This document shows positions 37,191-51,600 of a stretch of 64,000 nt of DNA, in pieces; position 1 is the first letter of the stretch; each line of letters begins with the position of its first letter. Origin of the DNA: Macrostomum hystrix (lineage: Eukaryota; Platyhelminthes; Macrostomidae); NCBI GenBank assembly GCA_950097015.1, contig CATNEN010000003.1, positions 1,488,001-1,552,000 of the forward strand. Direction: 5' to 3'. Position numbers and translations under genes: made by a program. The notes beneath the pieces were generated by a model. The model worked only from the letters and a program-made list of their open reading frames with translations. It did no database searches and was not told the DNA's origin.

Positions 37191-38605
37191 CTGTGAATGA
37201 TTCCACATGGAAATTGAATGACCTGACTAATTCCACATGGAAACTGAATGACCTGACTAATTCCATATGGAAACTGAATGACCTGACTAATTCCACATGG
37301 AAACTGAATGACCTGACTAATTCCACATGGAAACTGAATGACCTGACTAATTCCACATGGAAACTGAATGACCTGACTAATTCCACATGGAAACTGAATG
37401 ACCTGACTAATTCCACATGGAAACTGAATGACCTGACTAATTCCATATGGAAACTGAATGACCTGACTAATTCCACATGGAAACTGAATGACCTGACTAA
37501 TTCCACATGGAAACTGAATGACCTGACTAATTCCACATGGAAACTGAATGACCTGAATGATTCCACGTAGAAACTGAATGACCTGAATGATTCCACGTAG
37601 AAACTGAATGACCTGAATGATTCCACGTAGAAACTGAATGACCTGACTAATTCCACATGGAAACTGAATGACCTGACTAATTCCACGTAGAAACTGAATG
37701 ACCTGAATGATTCCACGTAGAAACTGAATGACCTGAATGATTCCACGTAGAAACTGAATGACCTGACTAATTCCACATGGAAACTGAATGACCTGACTAA
37801 TTCCACATGGAAACTGAATGACCTGAATGATTCCACATGGAAACTGAATGACCTGAATGATTCCACGTAGAAACTGAATGACCTGAATGATTCCACGTAG
37901 AAACTGAATGACCTGAATGATTCCACGTAGAAACTGAATGACCTGACTAATTCCACATGGAAACTGAATGATCTGACTAATTCCACATGGAAACTGAATG
38001 ACCTGAATGATTCCACATGGAAACTGAATGACCTGAATGATTCCACGTAAAAACTGAATGACCTGACTAATTCCACATGGAAACTGAATGACCTTAATAA
38101 ATCCACATAGAAACTGAATGACCTTAATAAATCCACATGGAAACTGAATGACCTGAATGATTCCACATGGAAACTGAATGACCTGACTAATTCCACATGG
38201 AAACTGAATGACCTTAATAAATCCACATGGAAACTGAATGACCTTAATAAATCCACATGGAAACTGAATGACCTTAATAAATCCACATGGAAACTGAATG
38301 ACCTTAATAAATCCACATGGAAACTGAATGACCTGACTGATTCACATGGAAACTGAATGACCTGAATGATTCCACATCGAAACTGAATGACCTGACTGAT
38401 TCCACATGGAAACTGAATGACCTGAATGAAACCACATCGAAACTGAATGACCTGAATGATTCCACATCGAAACTGAATGACCTGAATGATTCCACATCGA
38501 AACTGAATGACCTGACTAATTCCACATGGAAACTGAATGACCTGACTGATTCCACATGGAAACTGAATGACCTTAATTGATTCCACGTAGAAACTGAATG
38601 ACATG
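37191..38605. repeat. 30-bp minisatellite, about 47 copies
   Basis: Unit TTCCACATGGAAACTGAATG followed by ACCTGACTAA or ACCTGAATGA. The left third is almost perfect and the right part mixes variants (CACGTAG, CACATCG, CCTTAATAA). TTCCACATGGAA contains an imperfect inverted repeat, so each unit could form a small hairpin. The 528-codon minus-strand frame (SFSFHVELVR repeated) comes from the period being divisible by three and is not called as a gene. Confidence 0.97.
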
Positions 38606-39269
38606 ATCGTTCTCCTAGTTGTGAACTGTTACTGATGAGTAGTATGAAACGATTTGTTTGATTTTTGAAAATACTTCACGTAAAAAAACATAAATTGAAA
38701 GTCTGGCTTTAAAAAGGTGATATATTATAGGCATGCAAAAAGCGAATTCAACTTTCTTTACTTTGTGTTTAACGACAAGCATAACCATTTAGTAAAATCT
38801 TAAAAACAAAACACTAGCAATCAATTGACTGACTTAAATTTTGTGAATCAAGGCACAGAATTTTATAATCACATATAAATCGACAATAAAATTAGAAATT
38901 TATTAGATTCATAAATGAAGATTCAATGGTAATTGTAACTGAGACATTCACAATAGACTATTAATAAATAGTTAACGAACTATTGCACAAAATGTAACGT
39001 CAAATGGTTAGATTTTCGGCTATAAATAATCAATTGAAGCGTATGAGATATTTTTCATATAGTAAGCTTAAGAGAGTTATCTGAATAGAAAACACAAAGC
39101 CTTGAATAACAACACTTTATGTACAAATTCGCAAGATAGACTGTGCTTTTATCTGTTGAAAGAAAAGCAAACTATAAATATTATAAGATGTCTAGTTTAA
39201 AAAAACATCACAAGTAATGCTTAGCACCAAGAATAAACAGTGATTTGATGTAGCGGCAACGAGTAAATT
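38606..39269. other. AT-rich region downstream of EXOC5
   Basis: AT-rich single-copy DNA. A minus-strand AATAAA at 38,899-38,904 could be the EXOC5 polyadenylation signal, giving a 3' untranslated region of about 780 nt that would include the 26-bp array. This is only a candidate. Confidence 0.35.
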
Positions 39270-39274
39270 GGTAT

Positions 39275-39618
39275 AACATCGCAGGGAGGGAGGTGGGTGT
39301 AGGGCGGCGCGGAGGGAGGTGGGTGTAAGGTGGCGGGGAGAGAGATGGGTGTAACGTAGCAAGGAGGGAGGTGGGTATAAATCGTTAAGGAGGGCGGTGT
39401 AAGCGGCGGGAAGGAAGGTGGCTGTAGGGTGGAAAGGATGGAGCTGCTTGTAAGGTAGCAAGGAGGGAGGTGGGTGTAGTCGTTAGGGTCGGAAAATGGG
39501 TGCAAGGTGGCGGGGAGGGAGGTGGTTGTAAGCCGAAGTGGAGGGAGGATGGTGTAAGGCGGTGGGGAGGGAGGTGGGTGTAAGGCGGTGGGGAGGGAGG
39601 TGGGTAAAAGGTGGCAGG
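39275..39618. repeat. 26-bp G-rich array just after the EXOC5 stop
   Basis: About 13 units close to GGTGGGTGTAAGGCGGTGGG plus GAGGGA, variable in length. It begins about 60 bp beyond the EXOC5 stop codon on the minus strand, so it probably lies in the 3' untranslated region, as the 21-bp array does after EEF2K. The G-runs are on the plus strand, so the transcript would be C-rich. Confidence 0.88.
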
Positions 39619-39678
39619 TTGACGGGGTTTAAGAAAAGGAGTAGAAGAAGGTTTCGCACTGTGGCCGTCAGGGCCGTA

Positions 39679-42600
39679 TTAGATTTTCTCCAATGCTGCC
39701 TTGACCTCGGCGCTGCCGCTGTCTGACCTGAGCATGATGAAGCTCTGTTTGACCTCCCGATTAAGCGCACGCAGCGATTCTTCTTCACAGATATCGTGCA
39801 GATTGGCCGGCTGAATTACTAGCAGGTTGAGCAGTTTGCAGAGCACATCAAACAGGTCGTGCCCGTCAACTAGGAAGTGCCTGACGGGTTTCAGGCAGGC
39901 CATGTACTCGGTGAGGTCGCAAAGAGCCTGCAGTCCGCCAGATACGGAGTATTTGAATCTGTGCAGGTGCTCAACTAGACACCTGCGAATATTACGCAGA
40001 GTTTAACTATTTATTTGGTGACTTCAAATCATACTATATGGCTGTCAACCGTAGTAACAATGTACTTTCCTTTTAAACAAACTAGTCCGACCAGAAACAG
40101 TATTGCTTAGCAACAGCTGTTTAAAATAGCAACTTTAATAACAAAAATAATACTTACGCAAGCAAACCACCTCAAGTACTTAGAAAATATCTATCTGGCC
40201 TAGGAATCATCTGGTTTCGATAGCAACCACCTAAACACTAATTGCTAATTAAAAACTTATCTATCCTAGCAATCACTTATTTATCCTAGCAACCAGTTAT
40301 CTATCCCAGCTACCAATTGGTTTCGCAGTAGTAAACCAACCTGTACAGCCGCAATCCGAGTTCGTCGCGAAACAGCTGTCCATTTTTTCCGTCCAAGAAA
40401 GACAGCCTAGAGATCACGTGACCGCTCAGATATGAGCAGACTAGCGAGCAGGCCTGGGTGGCGCCGCCGCTGATGTTGGCACCGCCGTCCGGGCCGCCAA
40501 CTGGCGGACGAAAATCGGCGGCCTTCTGCTCAGAATTGAGCAGATGGCGAACGTGGCCCACAATGGCCGCCAGGGTGCGCTCAAGGCCCTGCTGAATTTG
40601 AGCTTCCAGACCGCTGCTGATTGCCCGACGTCGCTCTTGAACCTGTCATGGATAATGAAAGAATTTTACTACAAGATAGTTACTAGACTTCCTAAGGGAT
40701 TAATTAGAGAAATGAAACTAGGATTTCCTAGATAAATTGAAGATAATTTCCTAGATAAATTGAAGATAATTTCGTAGATAAATTGAAGAAAAATTCCTAG
40801 ATAAATTGATGGAGATTTCCTAGATAAATGGAATATGATTTCTTAACAAATGGAAGGGGATTTCCTAAATAAATGGACTGGAATTTCCTATATAAATGGA
40901 CAGGGATTTCCTACATAAATGAACGAGGATTTCCTAGATAAATGGACGGGGATTTCCTACATAAATGAACGAGGATTTCCTAGATAAATGGACAGGGATT
41001 TCCTTGAGAAATTAACGGGATTTCCTAGATAAATGGACGGGGATTTCCTAGATAAATGAACGAGGATTTCCTAGATAAATGGAATGGGATTTCCATGAGA
41101 AATAAATGGGGATTTCCGAGATAAATGAACGAGGATTTCCTAGATAAATGGAATGGGATTTCCATGAGAAATATATGGGGATTTCCTAGATAAATGGACG
41201 GGAATTTCCTAGATAAATTAAATCATTTTTTCGCAGTGGAAAATGACGCCTTAGTAAAGATAACAAAGGATTTTCCAGGAAAACAGGGAAAACAAAGGGG
41301 ATTTCCCTAATAAAAAGCATTCTATTTTGAAAGGCTATTCAGGTCTCATCTCACCTGAGCCAACTGAGGCGAAGCACCACCCGGAGCAGATTTCAAAGCC
41401 GGCGCCAGAATCTCAGAATACTTGCTCTCGCACAGGTGAAATATCATATTGGCTTCGCGTACAGCTTCCAAGAAACTGAGGTTGGGCCGTTGGGCCACTT
41501 CGTCGGTTTGCGGCAGGCCCAGGGCAGCCAGGCGGAGTCCGTAGATCACGTGTTCGTCGTAGATGAATCGAAAAAATATATCGGCCAGCTCTTTGGCGCG
41601 TTGAAAAAATTCAGAACTCTGCGACAGATGACGACAGCGCGAACAGCTCTGGGACACCTCGGCCACTATGTTAGCCACGGATAGGCCGCATAGAAGGACC
41701 CGACCTGCGCCTTGCTCCTCTGACACGCCAGAGAATATATGCTGCAACAGATTGTGCGGCCCAGCCTGCTGCTGCTGCAGCACCTGACAAAGGAGGGCCG
41801 AAAAATACTAGTCTGATGAGACAATTATATATATATATGATGAGGAAACTGAGGAAATAAGTAAATGGGGAATATCTGATGGAATAATGCGAAAATATAT
41901 ACAACGGAAAGGGCGAAATCATTTATTGCAAAAAAGGTAAAAAAATTCTGACAGTCAAGTGCACAGTAAATCTGACATATCTGATGTACAAAACAGAAAA
42001 AATCTAAGGGGAAAATGGGAAATTATAATAGGGAAATGGGAAGAAATCTGATGGGATAACAAAAAACGAATGGAAAATAGGATGGAGATGAGGAAATAAG
42101 GAAATGGAAAAATGGGGAAGTAGATCTGACTGGAAAATGGGGAAGTAAATCTGACTGGAAAATGGGGAAGTAGATCTGATGGGAAAATGGGGAAGTAGAT
42201 CTGACTGGAAAATGGGGAAGTAGATCTGATGGGAAAATGGGGGAAGAAGATCTGGTGGAAAAATAGGGAAGATGGGATCGGAAAAAGGGGAGGATAGGAA
42301 TAAAAAAATGCGAATAAAATCCCATGATAAAATAAGGAAAATCTGATTCAGCAAGGGATAAATATCATAGGTAGAAAAATAAATAAATATGACTAATTTG
42401 CGAAAATGAGTACTAGAAACCGATGATTCAAGTGAAGGATAAAAAATGCTAGTCAATCAAAGCGCACCTCCTTCCGCCTAACGTGGCCCTGTTCCTCGTA
42501 ATAGTGGTCCAGGACCATCTGGCAGCGCTCAATCAGATTATCGCGTTCCAACTGAAAATAGCCAGACAAATACGGATAGAACAGGGCTTGACTGAGCTTG

Positions 42601-45600
42601 CCAAGATCCAAGCCTAGCTGTAGGTCTGCCAGGGCGTCACTGGCTCGCCTATTTTCCTGATGAACAGTCTCCAACGCTTTCAGGTAGGTTGTACGATCGC
42701 TTGTATCAATTTGGCGAAGACGATTGGCCACTACGTCTTTTAGGCGCTTGTTGAAGACCGCCTGCGGTTTTTGAATTTGAATTAAGGAGCCAATTAACTA
42801 GATATCTCCAGGTAGAAACTACTCCAAGATTATTATTGAACTAGAAACTTTCAGGTAACAACGAGATTCTAATGAACTAGAAATGTTCAGGTATCAACCA
42901 GATCCTAATGAACTAGAAATGTTCAGGTATCAACCAGATCCTAATGAACTAGAAATGTTCAGGTATCAACCAGATCCTAATGAACTAGAAATGTTCAGGT
43001 ATCAACCAGATCCTAATGAACTAGAAATGTTCAGGTAGCAACCAGATTCTAATGAACTTAAAATCTTCAGCTAGCAACCACATAATAATGAACTAGAAAT
43101 CTTCAGGTGGCAACTAAATACTAATGAACTAGAAATCTTCAGGTGGCAACCAGATACTAATGAATGTTCAGAAAGCAACCAGATACTAATGAATGTTCAG
43201 AAAGCAACCAGATACTAATGAATATTCAGGTAGCAACTAGCCACTAATGAATATTCAGGTAGCAACCAGATACTAATGAATATTCAGGTAGCACCAGATA
43301 CTAATGAACTTGAAATCTTCAGATAGCAACCAGATCCTAATGAACTAGAAATCTTCAGATAGCAACCAGATCCTAATGAACTAGAAATCTTCAGATAGCA
43401 ACAAGATCCTAATGAACTAGAAATCTTCAGATAGCAACCAGATCCTAATGAACTAGAAATCTTCAGGTAGCAACCAGATCCTAATGAACTAGAAATCTTC
43501 AGATAGCAACCAGATCCTAATGAACTAGAAATCTTCAGATAGCAACAAGATCCTAATGAACTAGAAATCTTCAGATAGCAACCAGATCCTAATGAACTAG
43601 AAATCTTCAGGTAGCAACCAGATCCTAATGAACTAGAAATCTTCAGATAGCAACCAGATCCTAATGAACTAGAAATCTTCAGATAGCAACCAGATCCTAA
43701 TGAACTAGAAATCTTCAGGTATCAACCAGATCCAAATGAACTAGAAATCTTCAGCTAGCAACCAGATCCTAATGAACTTGAAATCTTCAGCTAGCAACCA
43801 GATCCTAATGAACTAGTAATCTTCAGGTATCAACCAGATCCAAATGAACTAGAAATCTTCAGGTATCAACCAGATCCAAATGAACTAGAAATCTTCAGCT
43901 AGCAACCAGATCCTAATGAACTAGAAATCTTCAGATAGCAACCAGATCCTAATGAACTAGAAATCTTCAGATAGCAACCAGATCCTAATGAACTAGAAAT
44001 CTTCAGATAGCAACCAGATACTAATGAACTAGAAATCTTCAGATAGCAACCAGATACTAATGAACTAGAAATCTTCAGATAGCAACCAGATCCTAATGAA
44101 CTAGAAATCTTCAGGTATCAACCAGATCCAAATGAACTAGAAATCTTCAGATAGCAACCAAATCCTAATGAACTAGAAATCTTCAGATAGCAACCAGATC
44201 CTAATGAACTAGAAATCTTCAGATAGCAACCAGATCCTAATGAACTAGAAATCTTCAGATAGCAACCAGATCCTAATGAACTAGAAATCTTCAGATAGCA
44301 ACCAGATCCTAATGAACTAGAAATCTTCAGATAGCAACCAAATCCTAATGAACTAGAAATCTTCAGGTATCAACCAGATCCAAATGAACTAGAAATCTTC
44401 AGGTATCAACCAGATCCAAATGAACTAGATATCTCCAGGTAGAAACTACTCCAAGATTATTATTGAACCAGAAACTTTCAGGTAACAACGAGCTTCTAAT
44501 GAACTAGAAATGTTCAGGTATCAATCAACCAGATCCTAATGAACTAGAAATGTTCAGGTATCAACCAGATCCTAATGAACTAGAAATCTTCAGATAGCAA
44601 CCAGATCCTAATGAACTAGAAATCTTCAGGTATCAACCAGATCCAAATGAACTAGAAATCTTCAGGTATCAACCAAATCCTAATGAACTAGAAATCTTCA
44701 GATAGCAACCAGATCCTAATGAACTAGAAATCTTCAGATAGCAACCAGATCCTAATGAACTAGAAATCTTCAGATAGCAACCAGATCCTAATGAACTAGA
44801 AATCTTCAGATAGCAACCAAATCCTAATGAACTAGAAATCTTCAGGTATCAACCAGATCCAAATGAACTAGAAATCTTCAGGTATCAACCAGATCCAAAT
44901 GAACTAGAAATCTTCAGATAGCAACCAGATCCTAATGAACTAGAAATATTCAGGTATCAACCAGATCCAAATGAACTAGAAATCTTCAGGTATCAACCAG
45001 ATCCTAATGAACTAGAAATCTTCAGATAGCAACCAGATCCTAATGAACTAGAAATCTTCAGGTATCAACCAGATCCAAATGAACTAGAAATCTTCAGCTA
45101 GCAACCAGATCCTAATGAACTTGAAATCTTCAGCTAGCAACCAGATCCTAATGAACTAGAAATCTTCAGGTATCAACCAGATCCAAATGAACTAGAAATC
45201 TTCAGGTATCAACCAGATCCTAATGAACTAGAAATCTTCAGCTAGCAACCAGATCCTAATGAACTAGAAATCTTCAGATAGCAACCAGATCCTAATGAAC
45301 TAGAAATCTTCAGATAGCAACCAGATCCTAATGAACTAGAAATCTTCAGATAGCAACCAGATACTAATGAACTAGAAATCTTCAGATAGCAACCAGATCC
45401 TAATGAACTAGAAATCTTCAGGTATCAACCAGATCCAAATGAACTAGAAATCTTCAGGTATCAACCAAATCCTAATGAACTAGAAATCTTCAGATAGCAA
45501 CCAGATCCTAATGAACTAGAAATCTTCAGATAGCAACCAGATCCTAATGAACTAGAAATCTTCAGATAGCAACCAGATCCTAATGAACTAGAAATCTTCA

Positions 45601-48600
45601 GATAGCAACCAGATCCTAATGAACTAGAAATCTTCAGATAGCAACCAAATCCTAATGAACTAGAAATCCTCAGGTATCAACCAGATCCAAATGAACTAGA
45701 AATCTTCAGGTATCAACCAGATCCAAATGAACTAGAAATCTTCAGATAGCAACCAGATCCTAATGAACTAGAAATCTTCAGGTATCAACCAGATCCAAAT
45801 GAACTAGAAATCTACAGGTATCAACCAGATCCTAATGAAATAGAAATCTTCAGATAGCAACCAGATCCTAATGAACTAGAAATCTTCAGGTATCAATCAG
45901 ATCCAAATGAACTAGAAATCTTCAGCTAGCAACCAGATCCTAATGAACTTGAAATCTTCAGCTAGCAACCAGATCCTAATGAACTAGAAATCTTCAGGTA
46001 TCAACCAGATCCAAATGAACTAGAAATCTTCAGGTATCAACCAGATCCAAATGAACTAGAAATCTTCAGCTAGCAACCAGATCCTAATGAACTAGAAATC
46101 TTCAGATAGCAACCAGATCCTAATGAACTAGAAATCTTCAGATAGCAACCAGATCCTAATGAACTAGAAATCTTCAGATAGCAACCAGATCCTAATGAAC
46201 TAGAAATCTTCAGATAGCAACCAGATCCTAATGAACTAGAAATCTTCAGAAAGCAACCAGATCCTAATGAACTAGAAATCTTCAGCTAGCAACCAGATCC
46301 TAATGAACTAGAAATCTTCAGATAGCAACCAGATCCTAATGAACTAGAAATCTTCAGGTATCAACCAGATCCTAATGAACTAGAAATCTTCAGCTAGCAA
46401 CCAGATCCAAATGAACTAGAAATCTTCAGATAGCAACCAGATCCTAATGAACTTGAAATCTTCAGCTAGCAACCAGATCCTAATGAACTTGAAATGTTCA
46501 GGTAGCAACCAGATCCTAATGAACTAGAAATCTTCAGCTAGCAACCAGATCCAAATGAACTAGAAATGTTCAGCTAGCAACCAGATCCTAATGAACTAGA
46601 AATATTCAGGTAGCAACCAGATCCCAATGAACTTGAAATCTTCAGCTAGCAACCAGATCCTATTGAACTTGAAATCTTCAGCTAGCAACCAGATCCTAAT
46701 GAACTAGAAATGTTCAGCTAGCAACCAGATCCTAATGAACTAGAAATCCAGATCCTAATGAACTATAATTCTTCAGGTGGCAACCAGATACTAATGAACT
46801 ATAAATCTTCAGGTGGCAACCAGATACTAATGAACTAGAAATCTTCAGCTAGCAACCACATATAAATGAACTAGAAATCTTCAGGTGGCAACCAGATACT
46901 AATGAACTAGAAATCTTCAGCTAGCAACCACATATAAATGAACTAGAAATCTTCAGGTGGCAACCAGATACTAATGAACTAGAAATCTTCAGCTAGCAAC
47001 CACATATAAATGAACTAGAAATCTTCAGGTGGCAACCAGATACTAATGAACTAGAAATCTTCAGCTAGCAACCACATATTAATGAACTATAAATGTTCAG
47101 GTAGCAACCAGATTCTAATGAATATTCAGGTAGCACCAGATACTAATGAATATTCAGGTAGCAACCAGATCCTAATGAATATTCAGGTAGCACCAGATCC
47201 AAATGAACTAGAAATCTTCAGATAGCAATTAGATCCTAATGAACTAGAAATCTTCAGATAGCAACCAGATCCAAATGAACTAGAAATCTTCAGCTAGCAA
47301 CCAGATCCTAATGAACTTGAAATCTTCAGCTAGCAAGCAGATCCTAATGAACTAGAAATCTTCAGATAGCAACCAGATCCTAATGAACTAGAAATCTTCA
47401 GATAGCAACCAGATCCAAATGAACTAGAAATCTTCAGATAGCAACCAGATCCTAATGAACTAGAAATCTTCAGATAGCAACCAGATCCAAATGAACTAGA
47501 AATCTTCAGATAGCAACCAGATCCAAATGAACTAGAAATCTTCAGATAGCAACCAGATCCAAATGAACTAGAAATCTTCAGATAGCAACCAGATCCTAAT
47601 GAACTAGAAATCTTCAGATAGCAACCAGATCCAAATGAACTAGACATCTTCAGATAGCAACCAGATCCTAATGAACTAGAAATCTTCAGATAGCAACCAG
47701 ATCCAAATGAACTAGAAATCTTCAGATAGCAACCAGATCCAAATGAACTAGAAATCTTCAGATAGCAACCAGATCCAAATGAACTAGAAATCTTCAGATA
47801 GCAACCAGATCCAAATGAACTAGAAATCTTCAGATAGCAACCAGATCCTAATGAACTAGAAATCTTCAGATAGCAACCAGATCCAAATGAACTAGAAATC
47901 TTCAGATAGCAACCAGATCCAAATGAACTAGACATCTTCAGATAGCAACCAGATCCTAATGAACTAGAAATCTTCAGATAGCAACCAGATCCAAATGAAC
48001 TAGAAATCTTCAGATAGCAACCAGATCCAAATGAACTAGAAATCTTCAGATAGCAACCAGATCCAAATGAACTAGAAATCTTCAGATAGCAACCAGATCC
48101 AAATGAACTAGAAATCTTCAGATAGCAACCAGATCCAAATGAACTAGAAATCTTCAGATAGCAACCAGATCCAAATGAACTAGAAATCTTCAGATAGCAA
48201 CCAGATCCAAATGAACTAGACATCTTCAGATAGCAACCAGATCCTAATGAACTAGAAATCTTCAGATAGCAACCAGATCCAAATGAACTAGAAATCTTCA
48301 GATAGCAACCAGATCCAAATGAACTAGAAATCTTCAGATAGCAACCAGATCCTAATGAACTAGAAATCTTCAGATAGCAACCAGATCCAAATGAACTAGA
48401 CATCTTCAGATAGCAACCAGATCCTAATGAACTAGAAATCTTCAGATAGCAACCAGATCCTAATGAACTAGAAATCTTCAGATAGCAACCAGATCCAAAT
48501 GAACTAGAAATCTTCAGCTAGCAACCAGATCCTAATGAACTAGAAATCTTCAGATAGCAACCAGATCCTAATGAACTAGAAATCTTCAGGTATCAACCAG

Positions 48601-51600
48601 ATCCTAATGAACTAGAAATCTTCAGCTAGCAACCAGATCCAAATGAACTAGAAATCTTCAGATAGCAACCAGATCCTAATGAACTTGAAATCTTCAGCTA
48701 GCAACCAGATCCTAATGAACTTGAAATGTTCAGGTAGCAACCAGATCCTAATGAACTAGAAATCTTCAGCTAGCAACCAGATCCAAATGAACTAGAAATG
48801 TTCAGCTAGCAACCAGATCCTAATGAACTAGAAATATTCAGGTAGCAACCAGATCCCAATGAACTTGAAATCTTCAGCTAGCAACCAGATCCTAATGAAC
48901 TTGAAATCTTCAGCTAGCAACCAGATCCTAATGAACTAGAAATGTTCAGCTAGCAACCAGATCCTAATGAACTAGAAATCCAGATCCTAATGAACTATAA
49001 TTCTTCAGGTGGCAACCAGATACTAATGAACTATAAATCTTCAGGTGGCAACCAGATACTAATGAACTAGAAATCTTCAGCTAGCAACCACATATAAATG
49101 AACTAGAAATCTTCAGGTGGCAACCAGATACTAATGAACTAGAAATCTTCAGCTAGCAACCACATATTAATGAACTATAAATGTTCAGGTAGCAACCAGA
49201 TTCTAATGAATATTCAGGTAGCACCAGATACTAATGAATATTCAGGTAGCAACCAGATCCTAATGAATATTCAGGTAGCACCAGATCCAAATGAACTAGA
49301 AATCTTCAGATAGCAATTAGATCCTAATGAACTAGAAATCTTCAGATAGCAACCAGATCCAAATGAACTAGAAATCTTCAGCTAGCAACCAGATCCTAAT
49401 GAACTTGAAATCTTCAGCTAGCAAGCAGATCCTAATGAACTAGAAATCTTCAGATAGCAACCAGATCCTAATGAACTAGAAATCTTCAGATAGCAACCAG
49501 ATCCAAATGAACTAGAAATCTTCAGATAGCAACCAGATCCTAATGAACTAGAAATCTTCAGATAGCAACCAGATCCAAATGAACTAGAAATCTTCAGATA
49601 GCAACCAGATCCAAATGAACTAGAAATCTTCAGATAGCAACCAGATCCAAATGAACTAGAAATCTTCAGATAGCAACCAGATCCTAATGAACTAGAAATC
49701 TTCAGATAGCAACCAGATCCAAATGAACTAGACATCTTCAGATAGCAACCAGATCCTAATGAACTAGAAATCTTCAGATAGCAACCAGATCCAAATGAAC
49801 TAGAAATCTTCAGATAGCAACCAGATCCAAATGAACTAGAAATCTTCAGATAGCAACCAGATCCAAATGAACTAGAAATCTTCAGATAGCAACCAGATCC
49901 AAATGAACTAGAAATCTTCAGATAGCAACCAGATCCTAATGAACTAGAAATCTTCAGATAGCAACCAGATCCAAATGAACTAGAAATCTTCAGATAGCAA
50001 CCAGATCCAAATGAACTAGACATCTTCAGATAGCAACCAGATCCTAATGAACTAGAAATCTTCAGATAGCAACCAGATCCAAATGAACTAGAAATCTTCA
50101 GATAGCAACCAGATCCAAATGAACTAGAAATCTTCAGATAGCAACCAGATCCAAATGAACTAGAAATCTTCAGATAGCAACCAGATCCAAATGAACTAGA
50201 AATCTTCAGATAGCAACCAGATCCAAATGAACTAGAAATCTTCAGATAGCAACCAGATCCAAATGAACTAGAAATCTTCAGATAGCAACCAGATCCAAAT
50301 GAACTAGACATCTTCAGATAGCAACCAGATCCTAATGAACTAGAAATCTTCAGATAGCAACCAGATCCAAATGAACTAGAAATCTTCAGATAGCAACCAG
50401 ATCCAAATGAACTAGAAATCTTCAGATAGCAACCAGATCCTAAATGAACTAGAAATCTTCAGATAGCAACCAGATCCAAATGAACTAGAAATCTTCAGAT
50501 AGCAACCAGATCCTAATGAACTAGAAATCTTCAGATAGCAACCAGATCCAAATGAACTAGAAATCTTCAGATAGCAACCAGATCCAAATGAACTAGAAAT
50601 CTTCAGATAGCAACCAGATCCTAATGAACTAGAAATCTTCAGATAGCAACCAGATCCAAATGAACTAGAAATCTTCAGATAGCAACCAGATCCAATGAAC
50701 TAGAAATCTTCAGATAGCAACCAGATCCTAATGAACTAGAAATCTTCAGATAGCAACCAGATCCAAATGAACTAGACATCTTCAGATAGCAACCAGATCC
50801 TAATGAACTAGAAATCTTCAGATAGCAACCAGATCCAAATGAACTAGAAATCTTCAGATAGCAACCAGATCCAAATGAACTAGAAATCTTCAGATAGCAA
50901 CCAGATCCAAATGAACTAGAAATCTTCAGATAGCAACCAGATCCAAATGAACTAGAAATCTTCAGATAGCAACCAGATCCTAATGAACTAGAAATCTTCA
51001 GATAGCAACCAGATCCAAATGAACTAGAAATCTTCAGATAGCAACCAGATCCAAATGAACTAGACATCTTCAGATAGCAACCAGATCCTAATGAACTAGA
51101 AATCTTCAGATAGCAACCAGATCCAAATGAACTAGAAATCTTCAGATAGCAACCAGATCCAAATGAACTAGAAATCTTCAGATAGCAACCAGATCCAAAT
51201 GAACTAGAAATCTTCAGATAGCAACCAGATCCAAATGAACTAGACATCTTCAGATAGCAACCAGATCCTAATGAACTAGAAATCTTCAGATAGCAACCAG
51301 ATCCAAATGAACTAGAAATCTTCAGATAGCAACCAGATCCAAATGAACTAGAAATCTTCAGATAGCAACCAGATCCTAATGAACTAGAAATCTTCAGATA
51401 GCAACCAGATCCTAATGAACTAGAAATCTTCAGATAGCAACCAAATCCTAATGAACTAGAAATCTTCAGATAGCAACCAGATCCTAATGAACTAGAAATC
51501 TTCAGCTAGCAACCAGATCCAAATAAACTAGAAATCTTTAGCCTTAAAATATATAAAATCACCAACCTGAACATAGTCGCACATCACGGATTCCGAATTG

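Noticed and set aside
37018-38604. 528-codon minus-strand open frame (SFSFHVELVR repeats)
   Set aside because: The 30-bp repeat period is divisible by three and contains no stop in this phase. The plus strand is also open over part of it, and the non-repeat tail has no domain.
47330-51247. Minus-strand frames of 190-357 codons encoding [12 protein letters not shown] repeats
   Set aside because: They lie inside EXOC5 intron 5 and follow from the 36-bp period. Start and stop codons are just unit variants.
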